Made by a program: the position numbers and the translations under genes. Shown one piece after another: positions 10,157-20,071 of a stretch of DNA of 64,000 nt. The first letter of the stretch is position 1. Every line of letters starts with the position of its first letter. The DNA comes from Carex sylvatica (taxonomy: Eukaryota > Streptophyta > Magnoliopsida > Poales > Cyperaceae). A model generated the notes under the pieces. The model saw only the letters and a program-made list of their open reading frames with translations, was not told where the DNA came from and made no database searches. Where the stretch lies: the NCBI GenBank assembly GCA_964058845.1, contig CAXKVR010000118.1, positions 22,501 to 86,500 of the forward strand, given 5' to 3'.

Positions 10157-11835
10157 TTATTCATTGAGTCGGGTTTCGGCTAGTCTCTGTGGAAATGGTA
10201 CTGGTGGCCGGTAGGGCGGTGGTTTCTCGGTCACCTTCTTTTTCTGTTTATCAGTTTCATTCGGTACGGGCCGTACGGGATTTGTACGGACCGTATGGTC
10301 TGTTGTCTCAGTCACAACCTCAATCGGATCAGGTTTTGACTGTTCAGAAATCGCAGGGGGTGTTGGTACGGGCCGTATGGGATTCGTACAGACCATATGA
10401 TCGACTTCTGGCTCGACAGGTATTGCTGGTCCTTGGTACTGTGTCCCACTTCGCAATGTTACCGCTTTGGCCTCTCCCCTAGGGTTAATCTCTGGTTGGC
10501 TTGGTAGCATCCCAGGTTGTGGTGGTGCAGTTTGGCTCCCACTTTGAGGTTTGTTTTGGGCCAAACTTGCCAATTGAGCACTGATCGTTTGCATCTGTTC
10601 GAAAAGCATTTGATTCATCTTCCCTTGTTCATGCATGAAGTTTTCTACTTCAGGGGCAACATAGGGCTTAGATGGTCCAGAATATGGTGGTCGGTTGTTT
10701 GAGTTATTGAATGCAGCATTGTTGTAGAAGTTGCGGTTGTTGTTGTTGTTGCTGCCAGAAGGGTTGTTGTTGAATTGTGTGGGATTGTTTTGCTTCCACC
10801 TCCAATTCTGTTGTTCAATCGGGTCCTTGGAATAGGTTCGGCTGAAAGGAGGTTTTGGAAAGTAGGATGGTTCACTGTTGAGAGAGTTAACTTGCTCGGG
10901 CCCTTCATCCCTTTGCGCAAGCGGGCAATTCTCATACTCGTGCCCTTCGTCTCCACACATAACACAAGACTGTGGTTGCTGATTACCAAGCGCTTTGACA
11001 CTCATCTTGTCAAAAGCCTTCTGCATGGCGTCAAACTTGGCGGTGAGAGCGGTGATCTGATCGAGCTCAAGTCGGCCTCCTCCAGTTGGTCGATTGCCCT
11101 CTCGGCCGGACCACTGTTGGTTAGTCGCCATATTGTCGATTAAGTTCATTGCTTCAGTAGCGTCTCGATCCATGAGAGCTCCACCTGCAACTGCATCTAC
11201 AGAAGTACGAGTGGTATCAGTTAAACCAGCATAAAAAGACTGAATAAGTAACCACTCGGGAATACCATGATGTGGGCAAGAGTATTGTAATTCCCTAAAC
11301 TTTCCCAGGCCTCATTCAGTGGTTCATCAGACCTTTGTTTGAAACTGGTCAGTTGGGTCCTAACCTTGGCAGTTCTTTTATGGGGGAAAAATCTGGTCAA
11401 AAACAGTTTGGACAATTCCCTCCAAGTGGTAATTGAATCCCTTGGTAATGACCCTAACCATTTCTTGGCTTTATCCCTAAGAGTAAAAGAAAATAAAGCA
11501 AGTCTAATATAATCAGCTGTTGCGCCATTAATTTTAATGGTGGCACAACATTCAAGGAAGGTCTGAACATGGGCATGCGGATCCTCATGATCCATGCCAT
11601 GGAATGTGTTTTGTTGCACGATGTTGACAACGCCCGGATTGAAGTTGGGTTGGTTGCCGACAATCCTTGGTAATCGGATTGCTCCTCTAACATCTCCAGC
11701 TCTCGGGACATTGAACTCTCGCAACGTCCTTGGTGCATAGTTTGCTCCTTCGTCATCAGAGTATTGATCCTCGTTGGGTTGACCTTGTCCAGTACCCTCG
11801 TTGAGTAGATCTTGTTCAGCACCGTGGTTGTTCAT
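10157..11835 (-). pseudogene. gag: Athila Gag (capsid and nucleocapsid), one frameshift
   Basis: The N-terminal part (11835-11221 frame) contains the capsid core typical of Athila Gag: HVQTFLECCATIKINGAT, LRDKAKKWLGSLP, SITTWRELS and FFPHKRTAKVRTQL. The reading then leaves the Gag frame at about 11304 (after N-E-A-W-E) through an apparent 1-nt loss and resumes in the frame of 11173-10157. That part has a zinc knuckle C-V-M-C-G-D-E-G-H-E-Y-E-N-C (CX2CX4HX4C), Asn- and Gln-rich stretches, and a tail containing palindrome-derived segments (IRPVP, VRPVP). A UAA at about 10157 ends it. The frameshift removes the nucleocapsid from the capsid reading frame, so this copy should not make a normal Gag. 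Confidence 0.88.
10265..10397. repeat. Two TACGGNCCGTA pairs in the Gag tail
   Basis: Pairs begin at 10265/10285 and 10367/10387, both 20 bp apart. The last unit is degenerate (TACAGACCATA). They encode the repeated C-terminal segments TNPIRPVP and TNPVRPVP of Gag. Confidence 0.88.
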
Positions 11836-12119
11836 TTTGCTTTGTTCTGGATCTGTCTGGCCTCTGTTGTTGGTTTGTACGGTCCGTATGAATTTGGTAC
11901 GGGCCGTACGGAGAGGTGACAGATGTGGTGGCGCTGGAACAAATGTGTTGGAAGTTTGCCCCTTGCTTCTGAGATGGTAGTGGTTCTTGGGCAGTGATTC
12001 TTCCAGTATGTTCCTGCAAAGATGAAGTACGAAAAATTAAAATTAAAATCTAGAATCAAGCAAAAATAAGAAAAAGTATAGAATTTTAGTTGCCGTCCCC
12101 GGCAACGGCGCCAAAAACT
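11836..12119. other. Athila 5' leader with primer-binding site
   Basis: This is the untranslated leader between gag and the 5' LTR. It holds one palindrome pair at 11878/11898 (TACGGTCCGTA and TACGGGCCGTA, 20 bp apart) and the primer-binding site at 12096-12113. Confidence 0.8.
12096..12113 (-). other. Primer-binding site, tRNA-Asp type
   Basis: On the minus strand the sequence reads TGGCGCCGTTGCCGGGGA, complementary to the 3' end of plant tRNA-Asp(GUC) as I recall it (CCCCGGCAACGGCGCCA). It lies six bases inside the 5' LTR. tRNA-Asp priming is usual for Athila elements. Confidence 0.85.
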
Positions 12120-13587
12120 TGATCGCACGAGAATATATGCTAAAAAGTTTCAGTATAGCAAGCTATACTTCTTAAACCTTTGTTATACTCTGTCAATTCA
12201 GATAGCAAGTGTACTATCCTGTCGTTGAGTATGCTCAGGTATCGATCCACAGGGACGGAATAAAAACACTGGACTTATCTTAAAATCACTTAAGATTCTA
12301 GAAGTGAGAGAAATTGGTTTGGTTTTAGTTCTAACAATTCTACTGATTAAAAGACAGTAAAAGATAATTAAAGTTGTTTTCAATTGATAAAAAGGAGTTT
12401 CCAGGGTTCAGATTTCATTTCTGTTCAGCCTCGAGGCATACGGCCCGTACAGATTCCCGTACGGTCCGTATGGGACCTCAAGTTGATGTTGCAGCTACTG
12501 TTTTCTGTGTTGATACTGTGTTTAGGGTTTCTTTTGACCAGATCTAGATACCTAACCTCAACTTTCGCATTTTGGCCTAATACCAGATTACCGGACTCAA
12601 ATACTTCCCTCTTAGATGCGTTAAACCTCAACTTTCGCATTTTGGCCTAATTTATCTAAGTTACTTGTTAGTTTACTAAAAGTATCCAAGGACTTTCGCC
12701 TCAAGGAAAGTTTCGCCTTTCGGGTACTCCTTGGTTTAACCCTACTTCATATACTTTATTCGGTTGGAATGAATTTCATAGACTTGGCTCCTAACACTTA
12801 GATGTGCGCATTCATCTAACGGGATGACTAATCAGATTCAAGCAAGCACAAATAGAGCAATAAAAATACTACACAACAAAGTAAAAACAAAGCGTTCAAC
12901 ACAAAATCCAAGTAGCATACAAGCAAAACAAAACTAGAAACTACATCTTACCCCTAGAAACAAAGTAAATTAGCTACTCATGTTCATGAGATAGCACAAA
13001 TAACAAGAAATAAGAGAGTTCATGATAAAACAGTGGAAAAATCCGAAGATCCGTTCAAAACTCGCGTTCTTCCCTTCTCTCCTTCTTTTCCTCTTGTCCA
13101 AGTAACCTAGTAAGAATGAATGATTTGATCCCCCTGGAAAGTTCTTTTGATTTGCTATTAATTCCCTTTCCTGCTGTGGAATATCTCCTTTAATGCCCCA
13201 GATCACGCCTCCAGGGGTTTCCTTTTCGGCTCCTCAAATCGTGCTCAATTCAGATTCCAGCTGGATTTTCCGAATCAGCGTTGTACGGCCCGTACAGGAT
13301 CCCGTACGGCCCGTATGCCTGGGCTTTGACTTGGAGACTTTGTGCCTCTGTTGTGGATCCTTCTGTGTGGTTGGGCAGTTCTTGTACGGCCTGTACAGAA
13401 TATCATACGGGCCGTATGAAAAGTTGTCAGAACCAGTTTTTCGCTCTTTTTCCTGCAAAATACCAAACAAAGCATAGCAGTACCACATTTCATCGAAATA
13501 TAAGTAAAAAGTCCACATTCATAGGCTTTAAAGCACAGGTTTCATTGTAAATTAGGGCCATAATTTAGATATAATATGGAGACATCA
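12120..13587 (-). repeat. Athila 5' LTR
   Basis: 1468 bp, TG...CA, about 99.7 percent identical by eye to 1865-3332. Being adjacent to the primer-binding site, this is the 5' LTR and would hold the active promoter on the minus strand. I could not place a TATA box with confidence. It contains three pairs of the TACGGNCCGTA palindrome. Confidence 0.95.
12439..13416. repeat. TACGGNCCGTA palindrome pairs in the 5' LTR
   Basis: The same three pairs as in the other LTR begin at 12439/12460, 13284/13305 and 13385/13406, again with 21-bp spacing. Five of six units keep a perfect 11-bp palindrome. Confidence 0.9.
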
Positions 13588-14068
13588 TTATACAATTAAT
13601 GTAAAGCACAACAATAAAAATAATAATAATTACCTCTTTTGCAATCACATCACTTGAGATTAGAAAAGACCCGAAAAATAAAAATAAAGGTAACAATTAG
13701 ATGAAAAAACATTTTTCAATAAAAAATACAAAAATAAAATGTGTTTTTAAAAGTATAATAATGAGAAAATTAGATAAAGCTAATACCGTGATAGTTGATC
13801 GGCCGGATGATTAAGTAACTTGAGCGAGATGTCCTCAAGACTATAAAATAATATACAAACACCATTAATTAATTTTTGAAACAATAAAAAAAAATTAAAA
13901 ACTGACACAATTGAGAGGCTCGGCTTTGACAGAAAGAGACGGAGATAGAGAGAGAGACACACACAGAGGACTGAGGATTTGAGAGGGAGAGACGGAGACG
14001 CAGAAAGAGACGCTAAGTTAAAAATGAAAGGCGCGAAATAAAAATAAGAACCCTAAGCAGATTATATA
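13588..14068. other. CACTA 1 interior, AT-rich with a GA-rich block
   Basis: It starts with the right TTATA target copy. About 13920-14030 is GA-rich (GAGAGAGACACACACAGAGG), possibly a relic of a transposase-gene leader. I see no ORF with recognisable content. Confidence 0.5.
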
Positions 14069-14510
14069 GGGAGTTATCAGGATCGGTTGTTAATAAAAAA
14101 CCGATCCTGATAGTTCAACTATTAGAATCAGTTGTTCTAAACAACTGATCCTGATACTATCAGGATAAGTATCAGGATTGATTGTTAATAAAAAAACCCG
14201 ATCCTGATAGTTCAACTATTAAGATCAGTTGTTCTAAACAACTGATCCTGATACTATCAGGATAGGTTGTTAATAAAAAACTAATCCTAATACATTTTTT
14301 TTAAGTTGGTTCTGCAAAAAAAAAATATATATATATATATTAGGGTCGGTTTTTTATTAACAACCGATCCTGATACTTTTTTTTTTTTAAAGTTGGTTCT
14401 GCAAAAAAAAAAGTATTAGGATCGGTTGTTTCAAATAACCAATCCTAATAGTACTATTAGGATCGATTTTTTATTAACAACCGATCCTAATACTTTTTTT
14501 TTAATAAAAT
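14069..14510. repeat. CACTA 1 internal hairpin array
   Basis: GGATCGGTT/AACCGATCC-type inverted pairs in A/T spacers, interrupted by an A-run followed by (TA)n at about 14317-14340. Many units carry a mismatch in one arm (AACTGATCC). Confidence 0.75.
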
Positions 14511-14620
14511 ATATTGAAGAATTGATAAAAATAAAAATGTCAGAAAATCTAGTGTAACTTAATATTTGCATTGAACATCTTCGTGAGAGACAAATACCTG
14601 CTTAATATATATTTTTTAGA

Positions 14621-15022
14621 GAGGAGGGTTCCAATGCCTTATCTTTTTCATATCTCATCATACCTCATATTTTATATTTTTATTTTCAAAGTTCAAATTG
14701 TCGATCGGAACCATTCAACATAATATTTGTACTAAAATATGCATGGAGATAAAATTTTATATTTTTTTGAAATTTTTTTACTAATTTTTAAGATAGGTAC
14801 AAAATCACTGTTTTTGAACCATTCAAAAAACAGTGATTTTCTACCCATCTTAAAAAATAGTAAAAGAATTTCAAAATTATAAAATTTCATCCCTAACCAT
14901 ATTTTAGTATATATATCATGTTGAACGGTTCGGAATGACAAGTTGGACTTTGAAAATGAAGATATAAAATATGAGGTATGATGAAATATGAAAGGCGCAT
15001 TGGAAGTTTGGAACCCTTCTCA
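14621..15022. mobile_element. Foldback MITE a
   Basis: A long inverted repeat with arms of about 190 bp starts GAGGAGGGTTCCAATGCC and ends with a near-inverted copy (GGAACCCTTCTC). Inner arms carry the core shared by other foldback elements in this window: a run like TTTTTGAAATTTTTTTACTA and, near the centre, AAAATCACTGTTTTTGAACC. No ORF. Confidence 0.75.
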
Positions 15023-15028
15023 TTTTTA

Positions 15029-15424
15029 GACTAGAACTAGGGGGTTCTTGGTGAACTTAAGTCTAAAACCCGTCAAATTGGCTTCAAATTACGAATCTGG
15101 ACCGTTGAGACTCGCCTATCTTATGAGCGATGAGTATACATTTAAAAATTTTAAACATTTGAATTATTTTAGTATAAAGTCAAGTGGTCAAAAATTAGAA
15201 GTTTAATTAATTAATTTTGATGCATTCATTTTTTGAACATTTTTTGACCGCTTGACTTTATAGTAAATTAATTCGAATGTTTAAAGTTTTTACATGTAGA
15301 CGCATCACTCATAAGGTAAGCGGATTTGAACGGTTCAGATTCATCATTTGAAATCGATTTGACGAATTTTAGACTTGAATTCACCAAGTGACTTGATGAA
15401 CTTAAGAACACCCTAGTTCTACTC
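15029..15424. mobile_element. Foldback MITE b, separate family
   Basis: The inverted repeat starts at AGACTAGAACTAGGG and ends at CCCTAGTTCT. Arms of about 170 bp match imperfectly, with shared blocks such as AAAGTCAAG(T/C)GGTCAAAAA and CTTATGAG(C/T)GATG. It lies directly next to MITE a but has unrelated sequence. Confidence 0.7.
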
Positions 15425-16435
15425 ATTTTTTGTATATTATTTTATGTTTTACAATATTCTAAAACCTAAAATTCAAATATTCTAATTTAAGTGCATATAT
15501 ACTTCATTATCTCTGTTATTCAAATTTGAGAAATTCAACTCCAATTATGTGGCTCATTAGTTTAATTTAGATTTCTCTTAAATTATAGAGGCCAAAAAAT
15601 ATTAACGGAGTTGTTAATTTGATCAGCCAGAAGCATCCCAACTTAATAAAAAAATTTAAATAATATGCTTATTTCCCATTTTTCAGAACAACAAACAGAT
15701 ATAAAGAAGCATGGAAAGATGTAACAAAAATAAATAATAAGTTTAAACAACCATCTTGATAATAATGAATTATTAAAATTTCTCATTTATCCTGATAACA
15801 CTTGATAAGTTTGATAGTCTTTTGTGTATTTTATTACTTAAATTAATTATATGATTAATTAGACTTTATAGTTGTCGTTCTTATAAAAAAAAAATAATGC
15901 TTGATTGAGATGTTTGTACTTGCAATATTTTTTTTATTTCTGCAAACAAAAAGTTTGTATATATTAACAAGAATGTGTTTCATGACCTCATTAATTTTCA
16001 TCATGGTATGATGATGAAACTATCAAAATTAGACCATTTGGAGACTTCATCTCCTCAAGAAACTTCTGTAACATAGGTATGTGATTTTTATTTCTTTTTA
16101 AATATGTTACGAACTATTTCTTTGCTTGTGAGATACAGAATTTGAACCAACTTGTCACACAAAACATTCAATGCTAAACGAATTAGCAGCAAACAGTTGA
16201 TATGTGCTATTTAGAATCTTATTGCCTTATTGGCAATTCAATCATGCATATATTTATTTTTAAATAATCAATGTTCATGTACCCTCATTTTATAATAGAA
16301 ATTTCATAATTTATTTTGACTATGTATTCAATTAAGCAAGTAGGAAATTTTTACTTTATTTTTAAGATTAATTAATGATTTTAGAAAATTATAAGTACGA
16401 AATTTCAAACTTTTTTATTTGAAATTAATAGTACT
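15425..16435. other. CACTA 1 interior, AT-rich, no gene
   Basis: About 1 kb of AT-rich sequence without a supported ORF, hairpin array or recognisable element. Confidence 0.5.
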
Positions 16436-17045
16436 ACTAAAATCAGATGTTTGAAATAACCGATCCTAAATTTTTTTTTTTTTACAGAACCAACTTTAAA
16501 AAATAAAAATAAAGCATTAGGATCGATTTTTTAATAACAACAGATCCTAATACTTTTTTTTTTTTGCAGAACCAACTTAAAAAAAAAAGGTATTAGGATC
16601 GGTTGTTAATAAAAAATCTATCCTAATACTTTTTATTTTTTTTAAAGTTGGTTCTGCAAAAAAAAAAAAAATTAGAATCGGTTTTTTATTAACAGCCGAT
16701 CCTGATAGTATAAGAATCAGTTGTTTAGAACAACTGATCCTAATAGTTGAACTATCATGATCGGTTCCTTTTAAAAACCGATCCTGATAGTATCAGGATC
16801 GGTTTTTATAAACAACTGATCCTGATAGTTCAACTATCATGATCAGTTGTTTAGAGAAACTGATCCTGGTAGTATCAGGATTGGTTTTTATAAACAACCG
16901 ATTCTAATAGTGAAACTATCAGGATGAGTTGTTTAAAAAACCTGATCTGATTAACTATTGGGATCGGTTTTGTTCAGAGAACCGATCCAGATAGATACTA
17001 GTATCGGTTGTTTCATATAGCCGATCCAGATAGACCAATCCTGAT
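16436..17045. repeat. CACTA 1 right subterminal hairpin array
   Basis: Dense GGATCGGTT/AACCGATCC inverted pairs (for example 16750-16800), ending in the TTTTTCCACTAGTG terminus. Units resemble those at 19609-19890 in inverse order. Confidence 0.85.
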
Positions 17046-17064
17046 TTCTGTTTTTCCACTAGTG

Positions 17065-17369
17065 TAGATGCTTCTTATAGTGTCTAGATTATTGTGTATC
17101 TTGTATATTCTAGATAATTGTAAAGGATCAAAGTATGTGTCGGTAATAGAAGTATATGTATTATCTAGCTAGAATGTTCACTACTGACATATGGTATTAT
17201 AAATAGGATATGTAGAACTTGTGAAAATTAAGAGAAACATAGAATCAGATAGCATATTGAAGCGGGAGTTATCAGAGCCTTGTAAATCTTGTATAGTCAA
17301 TTAAATAAAATAAATTATTATATAAACTCCTCTCCTATACCATCGACAATCCGATTGCAATTTCCAACA
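17065..17369 (+). mobile_element. Copia 3' LTR, second part
   Basis: This continues the LTR interrupted at 1150. It carries a TATA-like box (TATAAATA at about 17198) and ends ATTTCCAACA, the inverted match of the TGTTG start at 1048. Without the insertion the LTR would be about 408 bp. The TATA box and the end lie on the far side of the 15.9 kb CACTA insertion. The exact resumption base depends on whether a 3-bp target duplication (TAA/TAG, one mismatch) is counted. Confidence 0.7.
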
Positions 17370-18108
17370 CAATATACATATACAATTGTACACTATCCAT
17401 TCCAGTTGTGTGCCTTACGGGTTGCTAATGTGAGCAGCAAACCGGTTTTGATAATAATTTGTGGCTATTAATAATTATCTTCAATTGAACAAGGGAATCA
17501 GCACAGAAATTCATCTTTTGGCAGATTCGTTATTGTTTTTGCAATTATGTGATGTAAGTGTAACTTTAGTACTTCTTAGGATTTGACCAGAAGAAAATAA
17601 GTGACATATTCATCATAAGATACAGACAGGAGCTGAGCAAGATGCACATGCCAAATCTTTTTTCTTATTTTTGTTATTTTGTGATCCTTTTCTTTTATAA
17701 TAGGGGAAGTTATTTTTTTATCTTTTACGCCTTATTGAAAATATTAGTTGATTTTAAATCTCTTAATCTTCAGGTTAGTAAAGAAGGTCACGGTAATGTT
17801 ACAATTTTGCCTTTACTTGACAAAATTGCAGTGTTAGCCTATTATTCAGGAATTGAAGATACCATCGATCCTTCGGTTTGTCGTGGCACATGTTAGCTTA
17901 TTTCTAAACCTTATCAGAGTGGCTAGTAAACATACTAATCGGCTGGTTAGTCTCTTCCGATTGAACAATAGCATAGGTGGGGCCTGTTGGAGAGTTTAGC
18001 AACCTCCTTAGATTGAGCCCAAAATGGAGGCATCCGTTGCGTAATCAAGCAAATTTGATGATGAGAGCAATTCAAAAGGTTAAAAACTTTCTATTGAATT
18101 TATACAAT
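17370..18108. other. Flanking DNA between copia LTR and LINE, no identified gene
   Basis: No retrotransposon signature. One stretch (about 17770-17890) translates to VSKEGHGNVTILPLLDKIAV and nearby residues, with exon-like composition after an AT-rich tract. I cannot match it to a family. A host gene fragment is possible but unproven. Confidence 0.35.
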
Positions 18109-18121
18109 TTGATCAAGTTAG
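18109..18121. repeat. LINE 1 target-site duplication, 3' copy
   Basis: TTGATCAAGTTAG at 18109-18121 recurs exactly at 34919-34931, bracketing the two halves of the LINE. The 3' copy is followed by the T-run that represents the poly(A) tail on the minus strand. Confidence 0.7.
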
Positions 18122-19608
18122 ATTTTTTTAGAAAATAAGATAGGAGTCAAGCCCCTAATCTTATATTTTATTGATAAATTAAATATAAGATATAATGAAA
18201 AGAGTCAAAAAGTAAGAAATTGCTCAATGAGTATTGAGCAAATATAAAATAAAAATTACATCTCTTGTACCATTTGACCAACCAACTGAAAAATAAAGCA
18301 AAATTTATCTCTAAATATTCGATTGCATCGCTCTCTCCATAATATAAAGATGGCAATCATGAAGACTCTTCTCAACTGCATAGGGTACTTATTTTGAAGA
18401 ATAGCACACAATGGTGTGGCATTTATCATTTCACCATATCTATGTGAGAGCAATGATAAAATCACGGTTTGTAAGAATTGGTAGAGAGATAAGGAGAAGG
18501 GGCATTCATTAAATAAGTGTAACACCGTCTCTACACTTTGGTTGTAGAGATAGCAGATACTTGGAAGGGATCACCCTTGTTTCACCAAGTTGTTGGTTGC
18601 TAGAATTTTATTTTGAATTGCTACCCAAGCAATTAAAGATTTTGCATCCTAGGTGGTATTCTCACTTTCCAAATATTTTTTATCTCTGTGCATGTGCAAA
18701 CTCCTTTCTGAATGAAGTTGTAAAGAGAATGAGAAGTAAATAATTCATTGGAATTTAGATTCCAAGTAATCATGTCAGCTAATAAGTTAAGAACAAGAGT
18801 CCCATGAGAAAAAAGATGTAACAGAGAATTTTGCTCTTGCTCGACTTCATGTGACAAATTCGGCCTTATATTAAGATATCAATTATCTTGAGAGAGAGTT
18901 TGTTGTAGGGTCGCATCTTGGCAGAGTGAGAAAGAGTAGAAATTAGGATATGAGTGTTTCAAAATACCATGTCCCCAATTGTGATGCCAGAACAAAATTA
19001 CATGGTCATATCCAGGATGAAAGGTAACATTTGAAAGGAATACTGTTAGAATGCGCCTCAATCCTCGCATGAATGGTGTTGTTTGCAAAAGACTGCCATC
19101 AGTGAGGGAAGTACTAGTAGACAAAAATGCTTGTTTCCATAGGTGACGGTTGGTTGGAACCATTGCCACAACCACTTAGCTTGCAACGAAAGATTTACGG
19201 TCTTTAAATCTCTAATGCCCAATCCTCCAACTTTCTTTGGTCTACATATGAGCTCCCAATTAGCTAGATTAAATTTCCCGGTTCTTTGAGCTGAGCCGTG
19301 CCAAAAGAAAGTTCTGCGTATTTTGTCCATCTCAACAATTACCCATGAAGGTAGCATGAATGCTGACATGAAGAAAATTGGAATTGCAGACAAAGTAGAG
19401 TTCAATAAGACCAAGCGACCCGCCAGTGATAACAAATTTGCTTGCCAACCGGATAATTTTTTTGCCATATTCTGAATAAGTGGGAGATAGTGTGTTTTAG
19501 AAAGGTTCTTATATATCAGACAAAGGCAATCCCAAATAAGTCAGGGGAAATGTACCAGCTTTGCACTGCATAAAATGAGCCCAAGACTGAGTTTGATTGG
19601 TTGTCATA
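18122..19608 (-). pseudogene. L1-type LINE 1, 3' part (RT C-terminus and zf-RVT region)
   Basis: Minus-strand translation gives plant L1 ORF2 segments: KLSGWQANLLSLAGRLVLLN and W-V-I-V-E-M-D-K-I-R-R-T-F-F-W (RT C-terminal region, 19468-19058), F-T-S-H-S-L-Y-N-F and W-K-V-R-I-P-P-R-M (zf-RVT, about 18640-18760), and L-H-L-F-N-E-C-P-F-S further down (18525-18256). Stops and frame changes separate them, so it is dead. The short T-run at 18123-18129 is the remnant poly(A) tail. The sequence continues on the far side of CACTA 2 at 34479. Confidence 0.85.
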
Positions 19609-19890
19609 CACTAGTGGAAAAACAGGAATCAGGATCGGCCTATCTGGATCGGTTATATGAAACAACCGATACTAATATCTATCTGGATCGGTTCTTTGAA
19701 CAAAATCGATCCTAATGGTCTATCAGGATCGGTTTTTATAAACAACTGATCCTCATAGTTGAACTATTAGGATCAGTTTTTCTAAACAACTGATCCTGAT
19801 ACTATCAGGATCGGTTTTTATAAACAACTGATCCTGATAGTTCAACTATCAGGATCAGTTGCTTCTAAACAACTGATCCTGATAGTGAAT
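19609..19890. repeat. CACTA 2 left terminus and subterminal array
   Basis: The 8-bp palindromic end CACTAGTG is followed by at least five GGATCGGTT/AACCGATCC hairpins with 8-10 nt loops, spaced by AGTT(C/G)AACTAT-type links. These are the likely transposase-binding sites, by analogy with TNPA binding in En/Spm. Confidence 0.9.
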
Positions 19891-20071
19891 AGATTAATTT
19901 TTTTTTAAAAGTAATAGATTTTTTTTAAGAAACTAGAAAGATATAATTTTTTTTTATTCCATAGAATAAACATATGAGTTATATATACAAAATTGCCCGA
20001 ATCTAGCACATACCATTGTTTACAAATCTAATCAGATCATAACATTAATAAACGCATAAGGCGAAGGTGAA
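19891..20071. other. CACTA 2 AT-rich leader
   Basis: AT-rich sequence preceding the small ORF at 20072. No other structure seen. Confidence 0.5.

Larger units (their letters stand above)
1865..13587 (-). mobile_element. Athila-lineage Ty3/gypsy LTR retrotransposon, near full length
   Basis: The element is 11,723 bp on the minus strand. Order in element orientation: 5' LTR 13587-12120, primer site 12113-12096, gag 11835-10157, pol (PR-RT-RH-INT) 10156-6188, a third ORF 5321-4300, polypurine tract 3348-3333, 3' LTR 3332-1865. Athila assignment rests on the tRNA-Asp primer site, the Gag core, the D-L-G-A-S protease, the F-M-D-D reverse transcriptase and a long 3' region with an ORF resembling the ATHILA ORF-1 family. 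LTRs are the same length and differ at only five sites by eye, so the insertion is young. Even so, gag has a frameshift, a stop separates gag from pol, and the third ORF has a frameshift. Confidence 0.93.
1151..17064 (-). mobile_element. CACTA element 1, non-autonomous, host of the Athila insertion
   Basis: The left end (CAGTAGTGGAAAATATAGAA) matches the reverse complement of the right end of the CACTA element at 19609-34475. The right end (TTTTTCCACTAGTG at 17064) matches the reverse complement of that element's left end. The two are therefore the same family in opposite orientation. The first C of CACTA at 1151-1155 has mutated to give CAGTA. Arrays of GGATCGGTT/AACCGATCC hairpins lie inside both ends. 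Excluding the Athila insertion the element is about 4.2 kb and has no transposase ORF. Flanking triplets are TAA (1148-1150) and TAG (17065-17067), a one-mismatch target duplication. Confidence 0.85.

Noticed and set aside
1865..13587. An integrated pararetrovirus
   Set aside because: Clear LTRs, target duplication, integrase and Athila Gag; no coat or movement protein signature.
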